A stretch of DNA of 64,000 bases from Grimontia sedimenti (GCF_011045095.1 NZ_JAALDL010000012.1:1-64000); one strand, 5' to 3'; shown: positions 20,785 to 31,329, counted from the first letter of the stretch. Program-made: numbers and translations. Notes: generated by a model from the sequence alone, not told the origin.

Positions 20785-21170
20785 ATGCGTCATTACGAAA
20801 TCGTATTCATGGTGCACCTGATCAAAGCGAGCAAGTTGCTGGCATGATCGAGCGTTACACTGGTTCTATCAAAGAGTCAGGTGGTCAGATCCACCGTCTG
20901 GAAGACTGGGGCCGTCGTCAACTGGCTTACCCAATCAACAAACTGCACAAAGCACACTACGTTCTGATGAACGTTGAAGCTGAGCAATCAGTTGTTGATG
21001 AGCTGGAAACTGCGTTCCGCTTCAACGACGCTGTGATCCGTAACATGATCATGCGTACCAAAGGCGCTATCACTGAGCCATCTATCATGATGAAGGCTAA
21101 AGAAGAGCGCGCACCACGTCGCGAAGAGCGTGCAGAAGCACAATCTGAAGGCGAAGCAGCAGCTGAGTAA
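20785..21170 (+). pseudogene. rpsF: Ribosomal protein S6 gene with a one-base deletion
   Basis: The ATG at 20785 (AAGGAG upstream) begins [11 protein letters not shown] as in S6, then the frame breaks and stops at 20847 after 20 codons. The remainder ([15 protein letters not shown] through the Glu/Ala-rich tail) is in the +1 frame to 21170. One C added to the CC at 20817-20818 restores the family's [13 protein letters not shown] and a 128-residue S6. S6 binds the central domain of 16S rRNA with S18. Since the rest of the operon is pristine, a consensus error is the simplest cause. Confidence 0.93.
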
Positions 21171-21176
21171 TTTGAT

Positions 21177-21726
<550 letters not shown>

Positions 21727-21759
21727 TCGGCACTGTCCAAGTTAATAGAGGAATAGATA

Positions 21760-22209
21760 ATGCAAGTTATTCTGCTTGATAAAATCGCTAACCTGGGTGG
21801 TCTGGGTGATCAGGTAACTGTTAAGTCTGGTTACGCACGTAACTTCCTTATCCCACAAGGTAAGGCAGTAATGGCAACTAAATCTAACGTTGAGCACTTC
21901 GAAGCTCGTCGTGCAGATCTGGAAGCTAAAGTTGCTGAAGCTCTGGCAGCTGCACAAGCGCGCGCTGAGCAAGTTGAAGCACTGGAAGCGGTAGAAATCG
22001 CTTCTAAAGCTGGTGACGAAGGTAAACTGTTCGGTTCTATCGGTACTCGTGACATCGCTGACGCTGTAACTGCAGCTGGCGTTGCTGTAGCGAAGAGCGA
22101 AGTTCGCCTGCCAGAAGGTGCACTGCGTAACACTGGTGAGTACGAAATCAGCCTGCAACTGCACTCTGAAGTATTCGCTACTGTTAAGCTGAACGTTGTT
22201 GCTGAGTAA
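21760..22209 (+). CDS. rplI: 50S ribosomal protein L9
   Basis: 149 residues: an N-terminal globular domain ([19 protein letters not shown]), a long connecting helix rich in Ala/Glu and a C-terminal domain ([15 protein letters not shown]). L9 binds helix 76 of 23S rRNA near the L1 stalk and limits frameshifting. Last gene of the operon; a strong terminator follows. Confidence 0.98.
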   Translation: MQVILLDKIANLGGLGDQVTVKSGYARNFLIPQGKAVMATKSNVEHFEARRADLEAKVAEALAAAQARAEQVEALEAVEIASKAGDEGKLFGSIGTRDIADAVTAAGVAVAKSEVRLPEGALRNTGEYEISLQLHSEVFATVKLNVVAE

Positions 22210-22230
22210 TTCAGACACATCGTCGCTTTG

Positions 22231-22259
22231 AAAAAACCGACCTTAGGGTCGGTTTTTTT
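22231..22259 (+). terminator. Rho-independent terminator after rplI
   Basis: Perfect 12-pair stem AAAAAACCGACC/GGTCGGTTTTTT with a four-base loop, ending in a T run. Confidence 0.94.
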
Positions 22260-22284
22260 GTGCCTGGAGTTTGAGAAAGCGATG

Positions 22285-22357
22285 CTAGGAAAAGTGAAAG
22301 CGGATCTAGTTCGCGGAAAAAGCAGATCCTAGGAAAGGGCAAAGAGCTAGTCTCTAG
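22285..22357. repeat. CTAG-rich intergenic stretch
   Basis: Five CTAG tetramers (22285, 22306, 22329, 22347, 22354) occur in 73 bases between rplI and a convergent outer-membrane gene, inside partly repeated units (GATCTAG, GATCCTAGG, GAGCTAG, TCTCTAG). CTAG is rare in most gammaproteobacterial DNA. No coding capacity is seen. Confidence 0.5.
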
Positions 22358-22388
22358 ATACCATCCAACATCTTTCAGTACCCAGTTT

Positions 22389-23132
22389 CTAAAACTTATA
22401 AAGCATATTCACGGTGAAAATCGAATCTAGGTTCTCAAGACCCGGAGGCACTTCACTGATGTATTTTTGGGTGGTGGAAAGCATAATTGCCAGATCATCA
22501 ATCAGGCTGGTGGACACCGATGCCCGCGCTTCAAAACTGGTGTTGCTTGATCCACTGATAGCCGTAATTCGACCTTCAAATTGGGCGGTCTTGGTCATTT
22601 GCCAGGACAGCTCAGCCTGTCCACGCAAAATCGCCTCTTCCACGTCATAAGGTAAGATGAGGTCATCGTCGTCCAGTTCATCCAGATTTGGGGATTGATA
22701 ACGGAAACCGGGGCCAATTTCCAGCAAGAGTGATAAATCCTCCTGCCAAATCGCTTGATAGCCCAATCCAGTCGCAACGGTAAGGTCCTTAAAATACGGG
22801 CCGTATTTATCATCAAGAAAGCTTACGTTTCCCCACACGTAGCGCTTGGGGTCGAACTTGTAGTTAGCCTGACTTTCGAACTCGCTTTTGCGCTTGTCTT
22901 CCTCGCCATCTTTTTCAACCAGCAGGAACTTTGCTTCTGAGGTGTGTCGGTAAGGGCCTTCGGTGTAGTTAACCCCGAGGCGGCTATTGATGGTCATTGA
23001 GTCGGAGTTGCCGGATAGCGCTTGGAACCCAAGCTCGACTTCTGATTGCCAAGGTTCAGGTACACTGGCGCTTGCACAAAGAGGGAGTGCCACCAGACAA
23101 AACAGAGACGGTTTCAGTAGCGACGACGCCAT
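22389..23132 (-). CDS. DUF481 outer-membrane protein (YdiY-like)
   Basis: 247 residues: signal peptide ending near ASA (about residue 22), then alternating beta-strand pattern typical of a salt-induced YdiY/DUF481 barrel (SEVELGFQALSGNSDSMTIN, VWGNVSFLDDKYGPY, TVATGLGYQAIW) and a terminal aromatic residue (LYKF), the usual sign for outer-membrane insertion. Function unknown. It is divergent from dnaB. Confidence 0.8.
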   Translation of the reverse strand: MASSLLKPSLFCLVALPLCASASVPEPWQSEVELGFQALSGNSDSMTINSRLGVNYTEGPYRHTSEAKFLLVEKDGEEDKRKSEFESQANYKFDPKRYVWGNVSFLDDKYGPYFKDLTVATGLGYQAIWQEDLSLLLEIGPGFRYQSPNLDELDDDDLILPYDVEEAILRGQAELSWQMTKTAQFEGRITAISGSSNTSFEARASVSTSLIDDLAIMLSTTQKYISEVPPGLENLDSIFTVNMLYKF

Positions 23133-23308
23133 TTAGGTTACCATTACAACATGAGGAGCCACATTCTATATGAATCCTCCTGCATTTCGTCAGCAACACG
23201 TTAAATTGGCAGGTAAAAAAGTCGTGGTCGCTCCAAAGCGGCTAGCGATAGTTATTCGCCAGACGTTCTGGGTATAATGTCGGTCGAATCGACAAGGTAA
23301 TAAGTGAT

Positions 23309-24718
23309 ATGGCAGAGCAACGCAGCAAGCAATTTAATTCCAACAAACCCAAAGATCGTCAGGTTGATGCCCTGAAGGTGCCACCGCATTCTTTGGAAGC
23401 CGAGCAGTCAGTGCTGGGCGGTCTGATGCTGGACAATGAGCGTTGGGACAGCGTGGCGGAAAAAGTGGTTGCTGCAGACTTTTACAGCCGTCCTCATCGG
23501 CTGATCTTTGAAAGCACCAAGCAGTTGTTGGATGCTGGTCTGCCCCTTGACCTGATCACTCTCTCTGAGAACCTTGAAAAACACAGCCAGCTAGAAGATG
23601 TAGGCGGCTTTGCTTACCTTGCAGAGCTTGCGAAAAACACCCCAAGTGCGGCGAACATCGTTGCTTATGCAGATATTGTCCGCGAACGTGCGATGGTGCG
23701 TAACCTTATCAGCGTTGCGAATGAAATCGCAGATGCAGGTTATGACCCAGAAGGCCGCACTTCGGAAGACTTACTCGACATGGCGGAAAGCAAGGTTTTC
23801 GCCATTGCAGAATCACGTACCACGGAAAACGAAGGTCCACAGAACATCGACAATGTTCTGTCGAAAACCCTTGAGCGTATCGAAATCCTGTTCAAATCGC
23901 CGCAAGATGGTGTGACTGGTGTATCGACCGGCTTTGCTGATCTCAATAAGAAAACTGCAGGTCTGCAAGGCTCTGACCTCATTATTGTGGCGGCGCGTCC
24001 ATCCATGGGTAAAACCACGTTTGCGATGAACCTGTGTGAAAACGCCGCGATGGATCAGGAAAAGCCGGTACTGATTTTCTCGCTCGAGATGCCAGCCGAA
24101 CAGCTGATGATGCGTATGCTCGCGTCACTTTCCCGCGTTGATCAGACTAAAATCCGTACCGGTCAGTTGGATGATGAAGACTGGGCACGTATTTCATCGA
24201 CCATGGGTATTCTGATGCAGAAAAAGAACATGTATATCGATGACAGCTCAGGCCTGACACCGACGGAAGTGCGCTCGCGTGCGCGCCGTGTGGCGCGTGA
24301 ACACGGTGGTCTGTCGATGATCATGGTCGACTACCTTCAGCTGATGCGTGTTCCTGGTCTTCAGGATAACCGTACCCTTGAGATTGCCGAGATCAGCCGC
24401 TCGCTCAAGGCGCTGGCAAAAGAACTGAACGTGCCTGTTGTTGCCCTGTCGCAGCTTAACCGCTCACTGGAACAACGTGCAGACAAACGCCCTGTAAACT
24501 CCGACTTGCGTGAATCGGGCGCGATCGAGCAGGATGCGGACCTTATCATGTTCATTTACCGTGATGAGGTGTACAACCCGGAAAGTCCGCTCAAAGGCAT
24601 TGCAGAAATTATCCTCGGTAAACAGCGTAACGGTCCTATCGGTAGCGTGCGCCTGACCTTCCAGGGTCAGTTCTCCCGCTTTGATAACTATGCGGGCCCG
24701 GCGTTTGACGAAGAATAA
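23309..24718 (+). CDS. dnaB: Replicative DNA helicase DnaB
   Basis: 469 residues. The N-terminal hairpin domain (SLEAEQSVLGGLMLD) is linked to the RecA-like motor with Walker A ARPSMGKTTFA, Walker B MVDYLQLM, and VVALSQLNRSLEQRADKRP. It forms the hexamer that unwinds the fork on the lagging strand. alr follows 31 bp downstream, a pairing conserved in gammaproteobacteria. Confidence 0.98.
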   Translation: MAEQRSKQFNSNKPKDRQVDALKVPPHSLEAEQSVLGGLMLDNERWDSVAEKVVAADFYSRPHRLIFESTKQLLDAGLPLDLITLSENLEKHSQLEDVGGFAYLAELAKNTPSAANIVAYADIVRERAMVRNLISVANEIADAGYDPEGRTSEDLLDMAESKVFAIAESRTTENEGPQNIDNVLSKTLERIEILFKSPQDGVTGVSTGFADLNKKTAGLQGSDLIIVAARPSMGKTTFAMNLCENAAMDQEKPVLIFSLEMPAEQLMMRMLASLSRVDQTKIRTGQLDDEDWARISSTMGILMQKKNMYIDDSSGLTPTEVRSRARRVAREHGGLSMIMVDYLQLMRVPGLQDNRTLEIAEISRSLKALAKELNVPVVALSQLNRSLEQRADKRPVNSDLRESGAIEQDADLIMFIYRDEVYNPESPLKGIAEIILGKQRNGPIGSVRLTFQGQFSRFDNYAGPAFDEE

Positions 24719-24749
24719 ATGGCTTGTTGAGAATTAACCGCGAGGTGTT

Positions 24750-25826
24750 ATGAAAGCGGCGACAGCAATCATCAAAACGGCTGCCCTAAACCACAATATC
24801 GACATTATCCGCGCCATGGCGCCGAACAGTCGAACGTGGGCGGCGATTAAAGCTAATGGATACGGACATGGCCTTTTGGCCGTGGCAAAAGCACTTTCTT
24901 CTCAGGCCGAGGGTTTCGGTGTTGCGCGCCTTGAGGAGGCGGTGAGCCTTCGCGCTGGCGGGATTGTGAAACCTATTCTACTGCTCGAAGGTTTTTATTC
25001 CTCTGCGGATTTGCCAACGCTCGAAGCACAGAATCTGCAAACGGCGGTTCATTGTATTGAGCAACTGGAAGCACTGGAAAAAGCCAACTTGGAACACCCA
25101 CTCCATGTTTGGCTGAAAATCGATACCGGCATGCATCGCTTGGGGGTACGTCCGGAGTATGTTGCCGAATTTATTGAGCGGCTGAATGCCTGTCCGAACG
25201 TCGCTAAACCGCTCAACTTTATGAGCCATTTCGGCTGTGCGGATGAACCGGAGAAGCCAGTCACGGAGCAGCAAATTGCACTGTTTGAAGAACTGACAGC
25301 TGGCCAGCCAGGTTACAGATCCTTGGCGGCTTCTTCCGGTAGTTTAATTTGGCCAACCAGCCATTTTGATTATGTTCGCCCTGGAATCAGCCTCTACGGT
25401 ATTTCGCCGATGGTTGAGCGCTGTGGAAAGGATTTCGGTCTCAAGCCTGCCATGACAATGACTTCAAGCCTTATCGCTGTGCGTGAAGCTAAAAAAGGCG
25501 AGACGGTGGGCTACGGCGGACGCTGGATGACAGATCGTGATACCAAAATCGGCGTGGTAGCCATTGGCTACGGCGATGGTTATCCCCGCGTTGCGCCTGA
25601 TGGCACACCAGTGATGATCAACGGCCGGCGTGTACCGTTGTCGGGACGAGTATCAATGGACATGATCACCATTGATTTGGGGCCAGATGCGACTGATCGC
25701 GTGGGTGATGAAGTTATCCTGTGGGGAGAAGACCTCCCGGTGGAAGAAATTGCCCGTCATGTAGGCACCATTGGTTATGAGCTTGTCACCAATCTCACAT
25801 CCCGTGTTGACCTGATTTATACCTAG
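24750..25826 (+). CDS. alr: Alanine racemase
   Basis: 358 residues. The PLP lysine motif [19 protein letters not shown] is near residue 33, with the C-terminal catalytic Tyr region [28 protein letters not shown] and [13 protein letters not shown]. It converts L-alanine to D-alanine for peptidoglycan. It lies just after dnaB, as in E. coli. Confidence 0.97.
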   Translation: MKAATAIIKTAALNHNIDIIRAMAPNSRTWAAIKANGYGHGLLAVAKALSSQAEGFGVARLEEAVSLRAGGIVKPILLLEGFYSSADLPTLEAQNLQTAVHCIEQLEALEKANLEHPLHVWLKIDTGMHRLGVRPEYVAEFIERLNACPNVAKPLNFMSHFGCADEPEKPVTEQQIALFEELTAGQPGYRSLAASSGSLIWPTSHFDYVRPGISLYGISPMVERCGKDFGLKPAMTMTSSLIAVREAKKGETVGYGGRWMTDRDTKIGVVAIGYGDGYPRVAPDGTPVMINGRRVPLSGRVSMDMITIDLGPDATDRVGDEVILWGEDLPVEEIARHVGTIGYELVTNLTSRVDLIYT

Positions 25827-25860
25827 GGTCAATAGACCCAAACGTAAGTTGTAAAACGTT

Positions 25861-27129
25861 TTGAATCTGAATTTTTCTAAAGCCGTAACCCAAGTTACGG
25901 CTTTCTTATCTTTGCCTGTTTTGCTTTTTTCTGATGGCGTTCTGGCATCAAGTCAGCCTGAGCCTGACTCGTGGGATATTGAAGTGGTACCGTTTGTCTT
26001 CTCAACGGAAACCATGGGCCTCTCCGCGGGCATGGCTGGGCTTTGGAAAGGTGCGGGTCAGCCTCAGGCATCCTTGTTTGCAGCCGGGCTTGGTACTTCG
26101 AAAGATAGCTGGATGGGGTTTGTAGCCGCCAACAACTACATGCTCTCTACTGATAGCCGCTGGCTGCTGAGTGGGCAATTCTATGAAGGCGATTTCAAGC
26201 AGTTTGACTACTATCTGGGTGCCGCGGCGTCCAACAATTCTTCGTATGAAGACCGTCTGACTGCAGATAGTCGCGATGCCCAGCATCATCTTTCCTTTCG
26301 CTACATCCTACCTTTCGGTGAAGCGGTGAATAGCCCCATTCGTGCAGCGCTCTCTCCCAAGCGTGAAGTGAACGGCAATTCGCCGTGGAGCAGCGGTGTT
26401 TCTTCCATCGACTTTCGCACTTTCTATCAGGCGAGAGCGTTGAAAGGAGAAGGCGTGAATGCACCAAGTGAGTTTTCGGATGCGACTGAAGTGTGGGGAC
26501 TGGAAACCCATTTTAAGTGGGATAACCGCGACAGTAACAATAACCCTACAGAAGGCAGTCTCAGTGAGTTTATCGTGACGCTTGACCCAGGAACTAATGA
26601 CAGGGCAAGTTGGTGGAAGTGGGAGCTTAGCCAAAGCTGGTATTGGGATATCGGGGAGTGGGAAGAGGTTGCGAATGAGCAGGTGCTGGCGTTTAACCTC
26701 TACACAACTGATACACCAAGCTGGAATGACAGGACGGAGATAGACGGTGAGTCTGTTTATCGAAGGCCGCCAGAATTCGCAGCAGCCCGCTTAGGTGGTT
26801 TGTATCGCCTGAGAAGTTTTCAATCTGGCCGATATGCAGATCGTTCAGCACTCAGTTATAGCCTTGAATACCGCGTGATTCCAAAATGGCAACCGCTTGG
26901 TAAATTGCCAGTTTTCAATTGGTACGATGTGCCATGGTGGCAATGGGTACTGTTCAGTGACGTTGGCCGGGTTGCAGATGAGTATGACTTAGGTGAGCTT
27001 CACACCGACATGAAGTGGAGTGCTGGCGCAGCGATGCGTTTTCAGGTTGAAGGTATTGTCGTGCGTTCAGAGCTGGCGATGGGTTCGGAAGAAAGTGTCT
27101 TTCGCGTGATGATTAATCAGCCGTTCTAA
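25861..27129 (+). CDS. Outer-membrane barrel protein of the BamA/surface-antigen (Omp85-like) type
   Basis: 422 residues from a TTG at 25861; no strong ribosome-binding site is seen, so a later start is possible. A signal peptide runs to about residue 29 (SDGVLA). The rest is a beta-barrel with DNRDSNNNPTEGSLSEFIVT, a pattern seen in the surface-antigen (D15) barrel, then RLRSFQSGRYADRSALSYSLEYR and a terminal MINQPF. It has no POTRA repeats, so it resembles short POTRA-less barrels rather than BamA itself. Substrate or role unknown. A terminator separates it from the convergent neighbour. Confidence 0.72.
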   Translation: MNLNFSKAVTQVTAFLSLPVLLFSDGVLASSQPEPDSWDIEVVPFVFSTETMGLSAGMAGLWKGAGQPQASLFAAGLGTSKDSWMGFVAANNYMLSTDSRWLLSGQFYEGDFKQFDYYLGAAASNNSSYEDRLTADSRDAQHHLSFRYILPFGEAVNSPIRAALSPKREVNGNSPWSSGVSSIDFRTFYQARALKGEGVNAPSEFSDATEVWGLETHFKWDNRDSNNNPTEGSLSEFIVTLDPGTNDRASWWKWELSQSWYWDIGEWEEVANEQVLAFNLYTTDTPSWNDRTEIDGESVYRRPPEFAAARLGGLYRLRSFQSGRYADRSALSYSLEYRVIPKWQPLGKLPVFNWYDVPWWQWVLFSDVGRVADEYDLGELHTDMKWSAGAAMRFQVEGIVVRSELAMGSEESVFRVMINQPF

Positions 27130-27134
27130 TAATG

Positions 27135-27164
27135 AAAAAGAGCAGCCAAATGGCTGCTCTTTTT
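27135..27164. terminator. Bidirectional terminator between convergent genes
   Basis: Perfect 14-pair stem AAAAAGAGCAGCCA/TGGCTGCTCTTTTT with a two-base loop, flanked by A and T runs, ending both the barrel gene and the secreted Calx-beta gene. Confidence 0.93.
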
Positions 27165-27173
27165 AGTAGTGAC

Positions 27174-28901
27174 TTACCAGGTGACTTTACCAATCCCGAT
27201 AGAGATATCATCACCGCCATCTGGGCGATCGGAAGTGATATTCCAAGTCAGTCGGAACTTCGCCTGCGTTGACGTTGGTGTAAAGTTGAAGGTGTAAGGC
27301 ACCGTTGTTGGTCTTGAGTAGACTCTTGACTGGTAGTTACCTACCACAACCCAACCATTGCCATAATCCATTTCAACCTTGAATCGCGACAAGCCACCAA
27401 TGTCCTGCGTTGACAGAATCTTGTAGTTCAGCGTACTTGCTTCACCGATTGCCAGACCACCAAAGGTGCCTTGATAAACGGAAGTATGGGTGGAGTTATG
27501 GTAATCACCAATCCAGGTTTCGTTGGCATTTTCGGAACACCATGTCAGCGAGTTGGTTGGTGTTACCCAGTTCCCGTTGCTACACAGTCTTGGTAAAACT
27601 TCTGCAGGATCATCGTCAGTCACGGTCACAGTAGCAGAGGTTAAATCGCTCTTGTCCGTGCTCACCCAAGCATCAAGGCTGAAAGTTTCATCAGCTTCAT
27701 GCACGGCATCTTCGACGGTTGGTACTTCAATACGCACGGAAGTCACGCCTTGTGGCAGTGTGATGTCGGTGCCCGTTGAAGAAAGGGTTGCTGTGCCAGT
27801 GGTGAAATCTGAGAACAGCAGCGATACAGTGTTTTGATAATCACTGCTCACTAATGCGCTGCCGTCTTTCAAAGCAACACGCAGCTTGGTATTTGAATCA
27901 GTGGTTGCTTTGTCCAGAGTAACAACAAAGTATGCAGAGTCACCTTCGGCAACACTGTTTGATGTCAGGGAAACGCCAGTCACCTGCGGGATCAAATCGC
28001 TCTTGAATTCAGTTTTTTCGTAACAGGTATGGTCTTCAGATGTCACGGTTGCCATGGCGCTGATGCGGCTTGGGAACAGGCCCACACGCTTCTTCTCGCC
28101 GGTAGAAGGCTTGATGCGGTAAAGGTGATTACTGTTCACGTTGCCCGACACATTCTGGTTCTTGGCAGCAACCAGCATTTGACCATTCTGATCCAGCGTC
28201 GCCGCAGCGACAAAATCGATGAAGTGGAAGGCTTTCAGGGTTTGTGCACCCGTCGTGGTATCAATGACAAAGGTACGGCCATTGGTGACAAACAGCAGTT
28301 CACCATCCTGGAACACAAAGTCACCCCAACTCGCGAAACCGCCAAACTTCAAATTATCCTCAAAGTCTGCAATGTGGGTGGTCTCACCCGTGTTTGGATT
28401 GACCTTGAAAATGGTTCGCGCGTCTGAAGCAAACAGTTCACCGGAATCCGGGTCAAATGCCATGCGCAAAATTTGCTTGCTTACTGTTGGGCCAGCGACA
28501 TGTTCACCCGTCGTAGGATCCATATAAGCTAATTGGTAGCTTTCCACTTTGTTGGCGTGAAGGTCCAGACTTTCCAGCTCATCTTCAGAGAAAGTACCCT
28601 CAGGCACATCGACATAGTAGGACGTCGGTTGTGGAGCATTGGTGTAGTAGAGGCGATCTGTCACGCGGTCATAAGACATGCTTGAAGCACTGAAGAGAGC
28701 ACGTGAATGAAAAATCGAACGCTCACTTGCATCTGCATAGTATTGGTTCGACATTTCTTTGGCTTCTTTCACATCAAGCAGCATACCGACATGTCCACGT
28801 CCTGCATTCATGGAATAGACGTTACCGGCACAGTTTGCAAAAGCCTGAGCGGAGGTAAATGCTCCTGCAACGATTGCTGTAGCGAGAAGTGTTTTTTTCA
28901 T
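27174..28901 (-). CDS. Secreted protein with beta-propeller-like region and Calx-beta domain
   Basis: About 575 residues from the ATG at 28901 (another ATG at 28916 adds five residues). The signal peptide MKKTLLATAIVAGAFTSAQA is followed by a repeated-strand region (about 30-290) with propeller-like blades (GGFASWGDFVFQDGELLFVT, FVAAATLDQNGQMLVAA). Then comes a Calx-beta domain (about 310-435; DSAYFVVTLDKATTD, DADETFSLDAW-like, VTVTDDDPAE) and a C-terminal beta-rich domain with paired cysteines. Calx-beta domains often bind calcium and occur in surface adhesins. No sorting or secretion motif beyond the signal peptide is visible, so a role in adhesion is a guess. Confidence 0.65.
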   Translation of the reverse strand: MKKTLLATAIVAGAFTSAQAFANCAGNVYSMNAGRGHVGMLLDVKEAKEMSNQYYADASERSIFHSRALFSASSMSYDRVTDRLYYTNAPQPTSYYVDVPEGTFSEDELESLDLHANKVESYQLAYMDPTTGEHVAGPTVSKQILRMAFDPDSGELFASDARTIFKVNPNTGETTHIADFEDNLKFGGFASWGDFVFQDGELLFVTNGRTFVIDTTTGAQTLKAFHFIDFVAAATLDQNGQMLVAAKNQNVSGNVNSNHLYRIKPSTGEKKRVGLFPSRISAMATVTSEDHTCYEKTEFKSDLIPQVTGVSLTSNSVAEGDSAYFVVTLDKATTDSNTKLRVALKDGSALVSSDYQNTVSLLFSDFTTGTATLSSTGTDITLPQGVTSVRIEVPTVEDAVHEADETFSLDAWVSTDKSDLTSATVTVTDDDPAEVLPRLCSNGNWVTPTNSLTWCSENANETWIGDYHNSTHTSVYQGTFGGLAIGEASTLNYKILSTQDIGGLSRFKVEMDYGNGWVVVGNYQSRVYSRPTTVPYTFNFTPTSTQAKFRLTWNITSDRPDGGDDISIGIGKVTW

Positions 28902-28916
28902 TATCGTCGTATCCAT

Positions 28917-29451
28917 AGTCCAGTGAAAGTTTGCAAATCTAGGTCCCTGATTGGCTACATCAGGCTGATCAATTGATTTGGCTGTTCTCGCTTATGAAAC
29001 AGTAGCGATAATAGGAGTGTATTGAAAAGTTCCAATAAATTGTTGCTGAAAGATGATATGCGTATTTTTTTAATAAATTATTAGGAAATAAATATGTGGG
29101 ATATAAACATTTAATTAGAAATTGACTGTAAAAAATTTCAGTGAAAATAATTAAGGTACTAAAAAAGTGCTAATTACTACTTAATTGGCAAGCTTTCCTG
29201 AAAGAGGGTCTGATGTCTATTTTTATCATCATGACTGTTCAATAAGCTGGTTAGTTAAATGTTGGTGAGATTCTTTCTCGGAATCACGAATCAGAAAAGG
29301 TGAACACGAAACTCACCCACCCAGTCGAATGGGCTGATGCCGTTCTCTTTGTTGTTACTTATTCATGGCAGTGATTACGCCTACAAAGGAATGTCGCGAA
29401 TGCAACCCTAGTCAAAACTCATTGAACCCTGAATCCTTGGGTGGTTTATGT
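28917..29451. other. AT-rich non-coding region
   Basis: About 530 bases between the start of the Calx-beta gene and the end of the diguanylate cyclase gene, strongly AT-rich around 29000-29200 (long A/T tracts). No credible gene, RNA or hairpin terminator was recognised. It is probably an upstream region for the secreted protein, and the AT content suggests possible H-NS control. Confidence 0.5.
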
Positions 29452-31215
29452 CTATCGACTACAGCAGTTTTTACTTTTTTGCTTTGCTCGATACATGGCT
29501 TCATCTGCATGCCGGATCAAGGAAGTGGTATCTTCAGCATCGTCAGGGCATACTGCAACTCCAAGACTCAATGTCACAGGGATAGTCGAACTTACTAGCT
29601 TCAGCCCTGTTTCGATGGAGACGACGAGCTTTTCAGCTATTTCCATTGCTTCTTCTGCTTCTCGAAGATTGGTGAACAGCAGTACAAATTCATCACCACC
29701 AATTCGGGCAACAAAGTCACCATCACGCAATGCTTCCTGAAAAATACGAGCGGCGGCTTTAAGCACTTCATCGCCAATATGGTGACCCAAGGTGTCATTG
29801 ACGGTTTTGAAGTTATCAAGATCAGCGAACATAACCGCAAACGGGAAATGCTCTTTGCTGTAGCTTTTTGTCATGGTCTGAAGGCGATCTGTAATGAGCT
29901 GCCGAGTTGGCAGCCCTGTTAACATGTCGTGGTGCGCCATGTAAGTTAGCTCTTTTTGTAGTTTATCTTTTTCAATGGCGTTACTTTTAAATACCTCCAG
30001 CGCTTTGGCCATGTGGCCGACTTCATCTTTCCGCTCTGATACAGAAATGTTGATGTCCAATTCATTGTTGGCAATACGGTTCATCATTGATGACATGGCA
30101 GCGATCGGCTTTGCAATGTCTGAAGCAAGAAAATATCCGACGATAAAAATAACAACGGTTCCTGCCAGCACTGAAAAGGCTAACGCGCTGACAAAAACGC
30201 GAAGAGGGCTCAATATTTCGTCTCGTTCTATTTCAGCGATGATTGCCCAATGGAGCGACATAAAGTCAAAAGGCGCGAAGGCACTGAGTACTTCCATCCC
30301 TCTGTAATCTTGCTCAAACTGAACGCCAGAAACACCACTGAGTGCTTTGACTGCAGATTCGGTATGAACAGAGGCTTCCAGAATACTTTCTCCATCAAGA
30401 AATCGGGAATTGCTTCGCATCAGCTCATCAGGACCAATCAGAATGGTTTCACCGGTCTCCCCCATACCTGCGCTGATTTGCATGACACTGTTGATATATT
30501 TAATTGGCATTTCGAAGATGAGGACGCCTATGTATTCCTCACCATTTTTGTGTATGGGTGTAGCGAAAAAGGCTTCAGGTTGATTGAAGCTGGGCTCATA
30601 TCTTTCGAAATCAGTGAGGTAGGCATTACCCACTGAAGGGTTCTTATTGACCATGGTAAATGCCCGGGCCAAGTGAGTGTCTTTCCATTTGCCATTGAGA
30701 AGATTAGTGGCAAAGTCATCTTCTTTTTTGACGGTATAAAGGATATTGCCCGTTTTATCGACGAGGAAAATATCAAAGTATCCATGCTCAGCGGCTAGAT
30801 TACGGAAGAAAGGGTGATATTTTTTATGGGCTTGGCTATATGCAGAACCATCTTCGGCATTCAGCAAAGCTTCTTTCTGGCCGACATCGAATGGGTTATC
30901 AGTAATATAAAGCGATTGAAGAGTTGATTGCTGAGAACGACCTAAATCTGCCCATGCCTCAGAGATTTCAATCACCGCATCTCTCGTCTGAGGTGAGCGG
31001 GCGTGAATAAACAGATCACGTTTTACTGTATCAAAGTACTGGAGTAGTGATTCCTTTCTTGAGTCGAGCAATGCAACAAGTTTTGACTCCGCAGAGAGGA
31101 TGAGCTGTTCCGCAGCGAACTTATAACTCATCATTCCTGTGCTAATTGAAGATAAAAGTGCGAAGGAAATGATAACCAGCGGCAGTTTTCTTGTGATTTT
31201 GACGTTTTCTAACAT
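29452..31215 (-). CDS. Membrane-bound diguanylate cyclase (Cache-HAMP-GGDEF)
   Basis: 587 residues. Transmembrane helix at about 12-30, a large periplasmic double-Cache sensor (about 35-300; LVDKTGNILYTVKKEDDF, PIHKNGEEYIGVLIFEMP), second transmembrane helix near 310-330, HAMP (IAKPIAAMSSMMNRIANNELDI) and a GGDEF domain with an intact active site (ARIGGDEFVLLF). An RDGD sequence sits five residues before GGDEF, an allosteric I-site that allows feedback inhibition. It makes c-di-GMP in response to an unknown periplasmic ligand. AGGAGGTC-like ribosome-binding site upstream. It stands alone. Confidence 0.93.
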   Translation of the reverse strand: MLENVKITRKLPLVIISFALLSSISTGMMSYKFAAEQLILSAESKLVALLDSRKESLLQYFDTVKRDLFIHARSPQTRDAVIEISEAWADLGRSQQSTLQSLYITDNPFDVGQKEALLNAEDGSAYSQAHKKYHPFFRNLAAEHGYFDIFLVDKTGNILYTVKKEDDFATNLLNGKWKDTHLARAFTMVNKNPSVGNAYLTDFERYEPSFNQPEAFFATPIHKNGEEYIGVLIFEMPIKYINSVMQISAGMGETGETILIGPDELMRSNSRFLDGESILEASVHTESAVKALSGVSGVQFEQDYRGMEVLSAFAPFDFMSLHWAIIAEIERDEILSPLRVFVSALAFSVLAGTVVIFIVGYFLASDIAKPIAAMSSMMNRIANNELDINISVSERKDEVGHMAKALEVFKSNAIEKDKLQKELTYMAHHDMLTGLPTRQLITDRLQTMTKSYSKEHFPFAVMFADLDNFKTVNDTLGHHIGDEVLKAAARIFQEALRDGDFVARIGGDEFVLLFTNLREAEEAMEIAEKLVVSIETGLKLVSSTIPVTLSLGVAVCPDDAEDTTSLIRHADEAMYRAKQKSKNCCSR

Positions 31216-31329
31216 TTGACCTCCCCAAGCCCTTTGAAAAGTATAGGAAGTGGGTAGTCAAACGAGAGGTTGTTTATGCGGTGTTATTCATGTTTTGACA
31301 AGCTAGCAGTGCAGTTAGCGTGAACGGAC

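Noticed and set aside
22210-22388. Small gene between rplI and the DUF481 gene
   Set aside because: Contains a terminator and CTAG-rich repeats but no frame with a start, ribosome-binding site and protein-like composition.
25861-27129. True BamA or TamA
   Set aside because: No POTRA repeats and only about 420 residues; it is a POTRA-less barrel of the same broad class.
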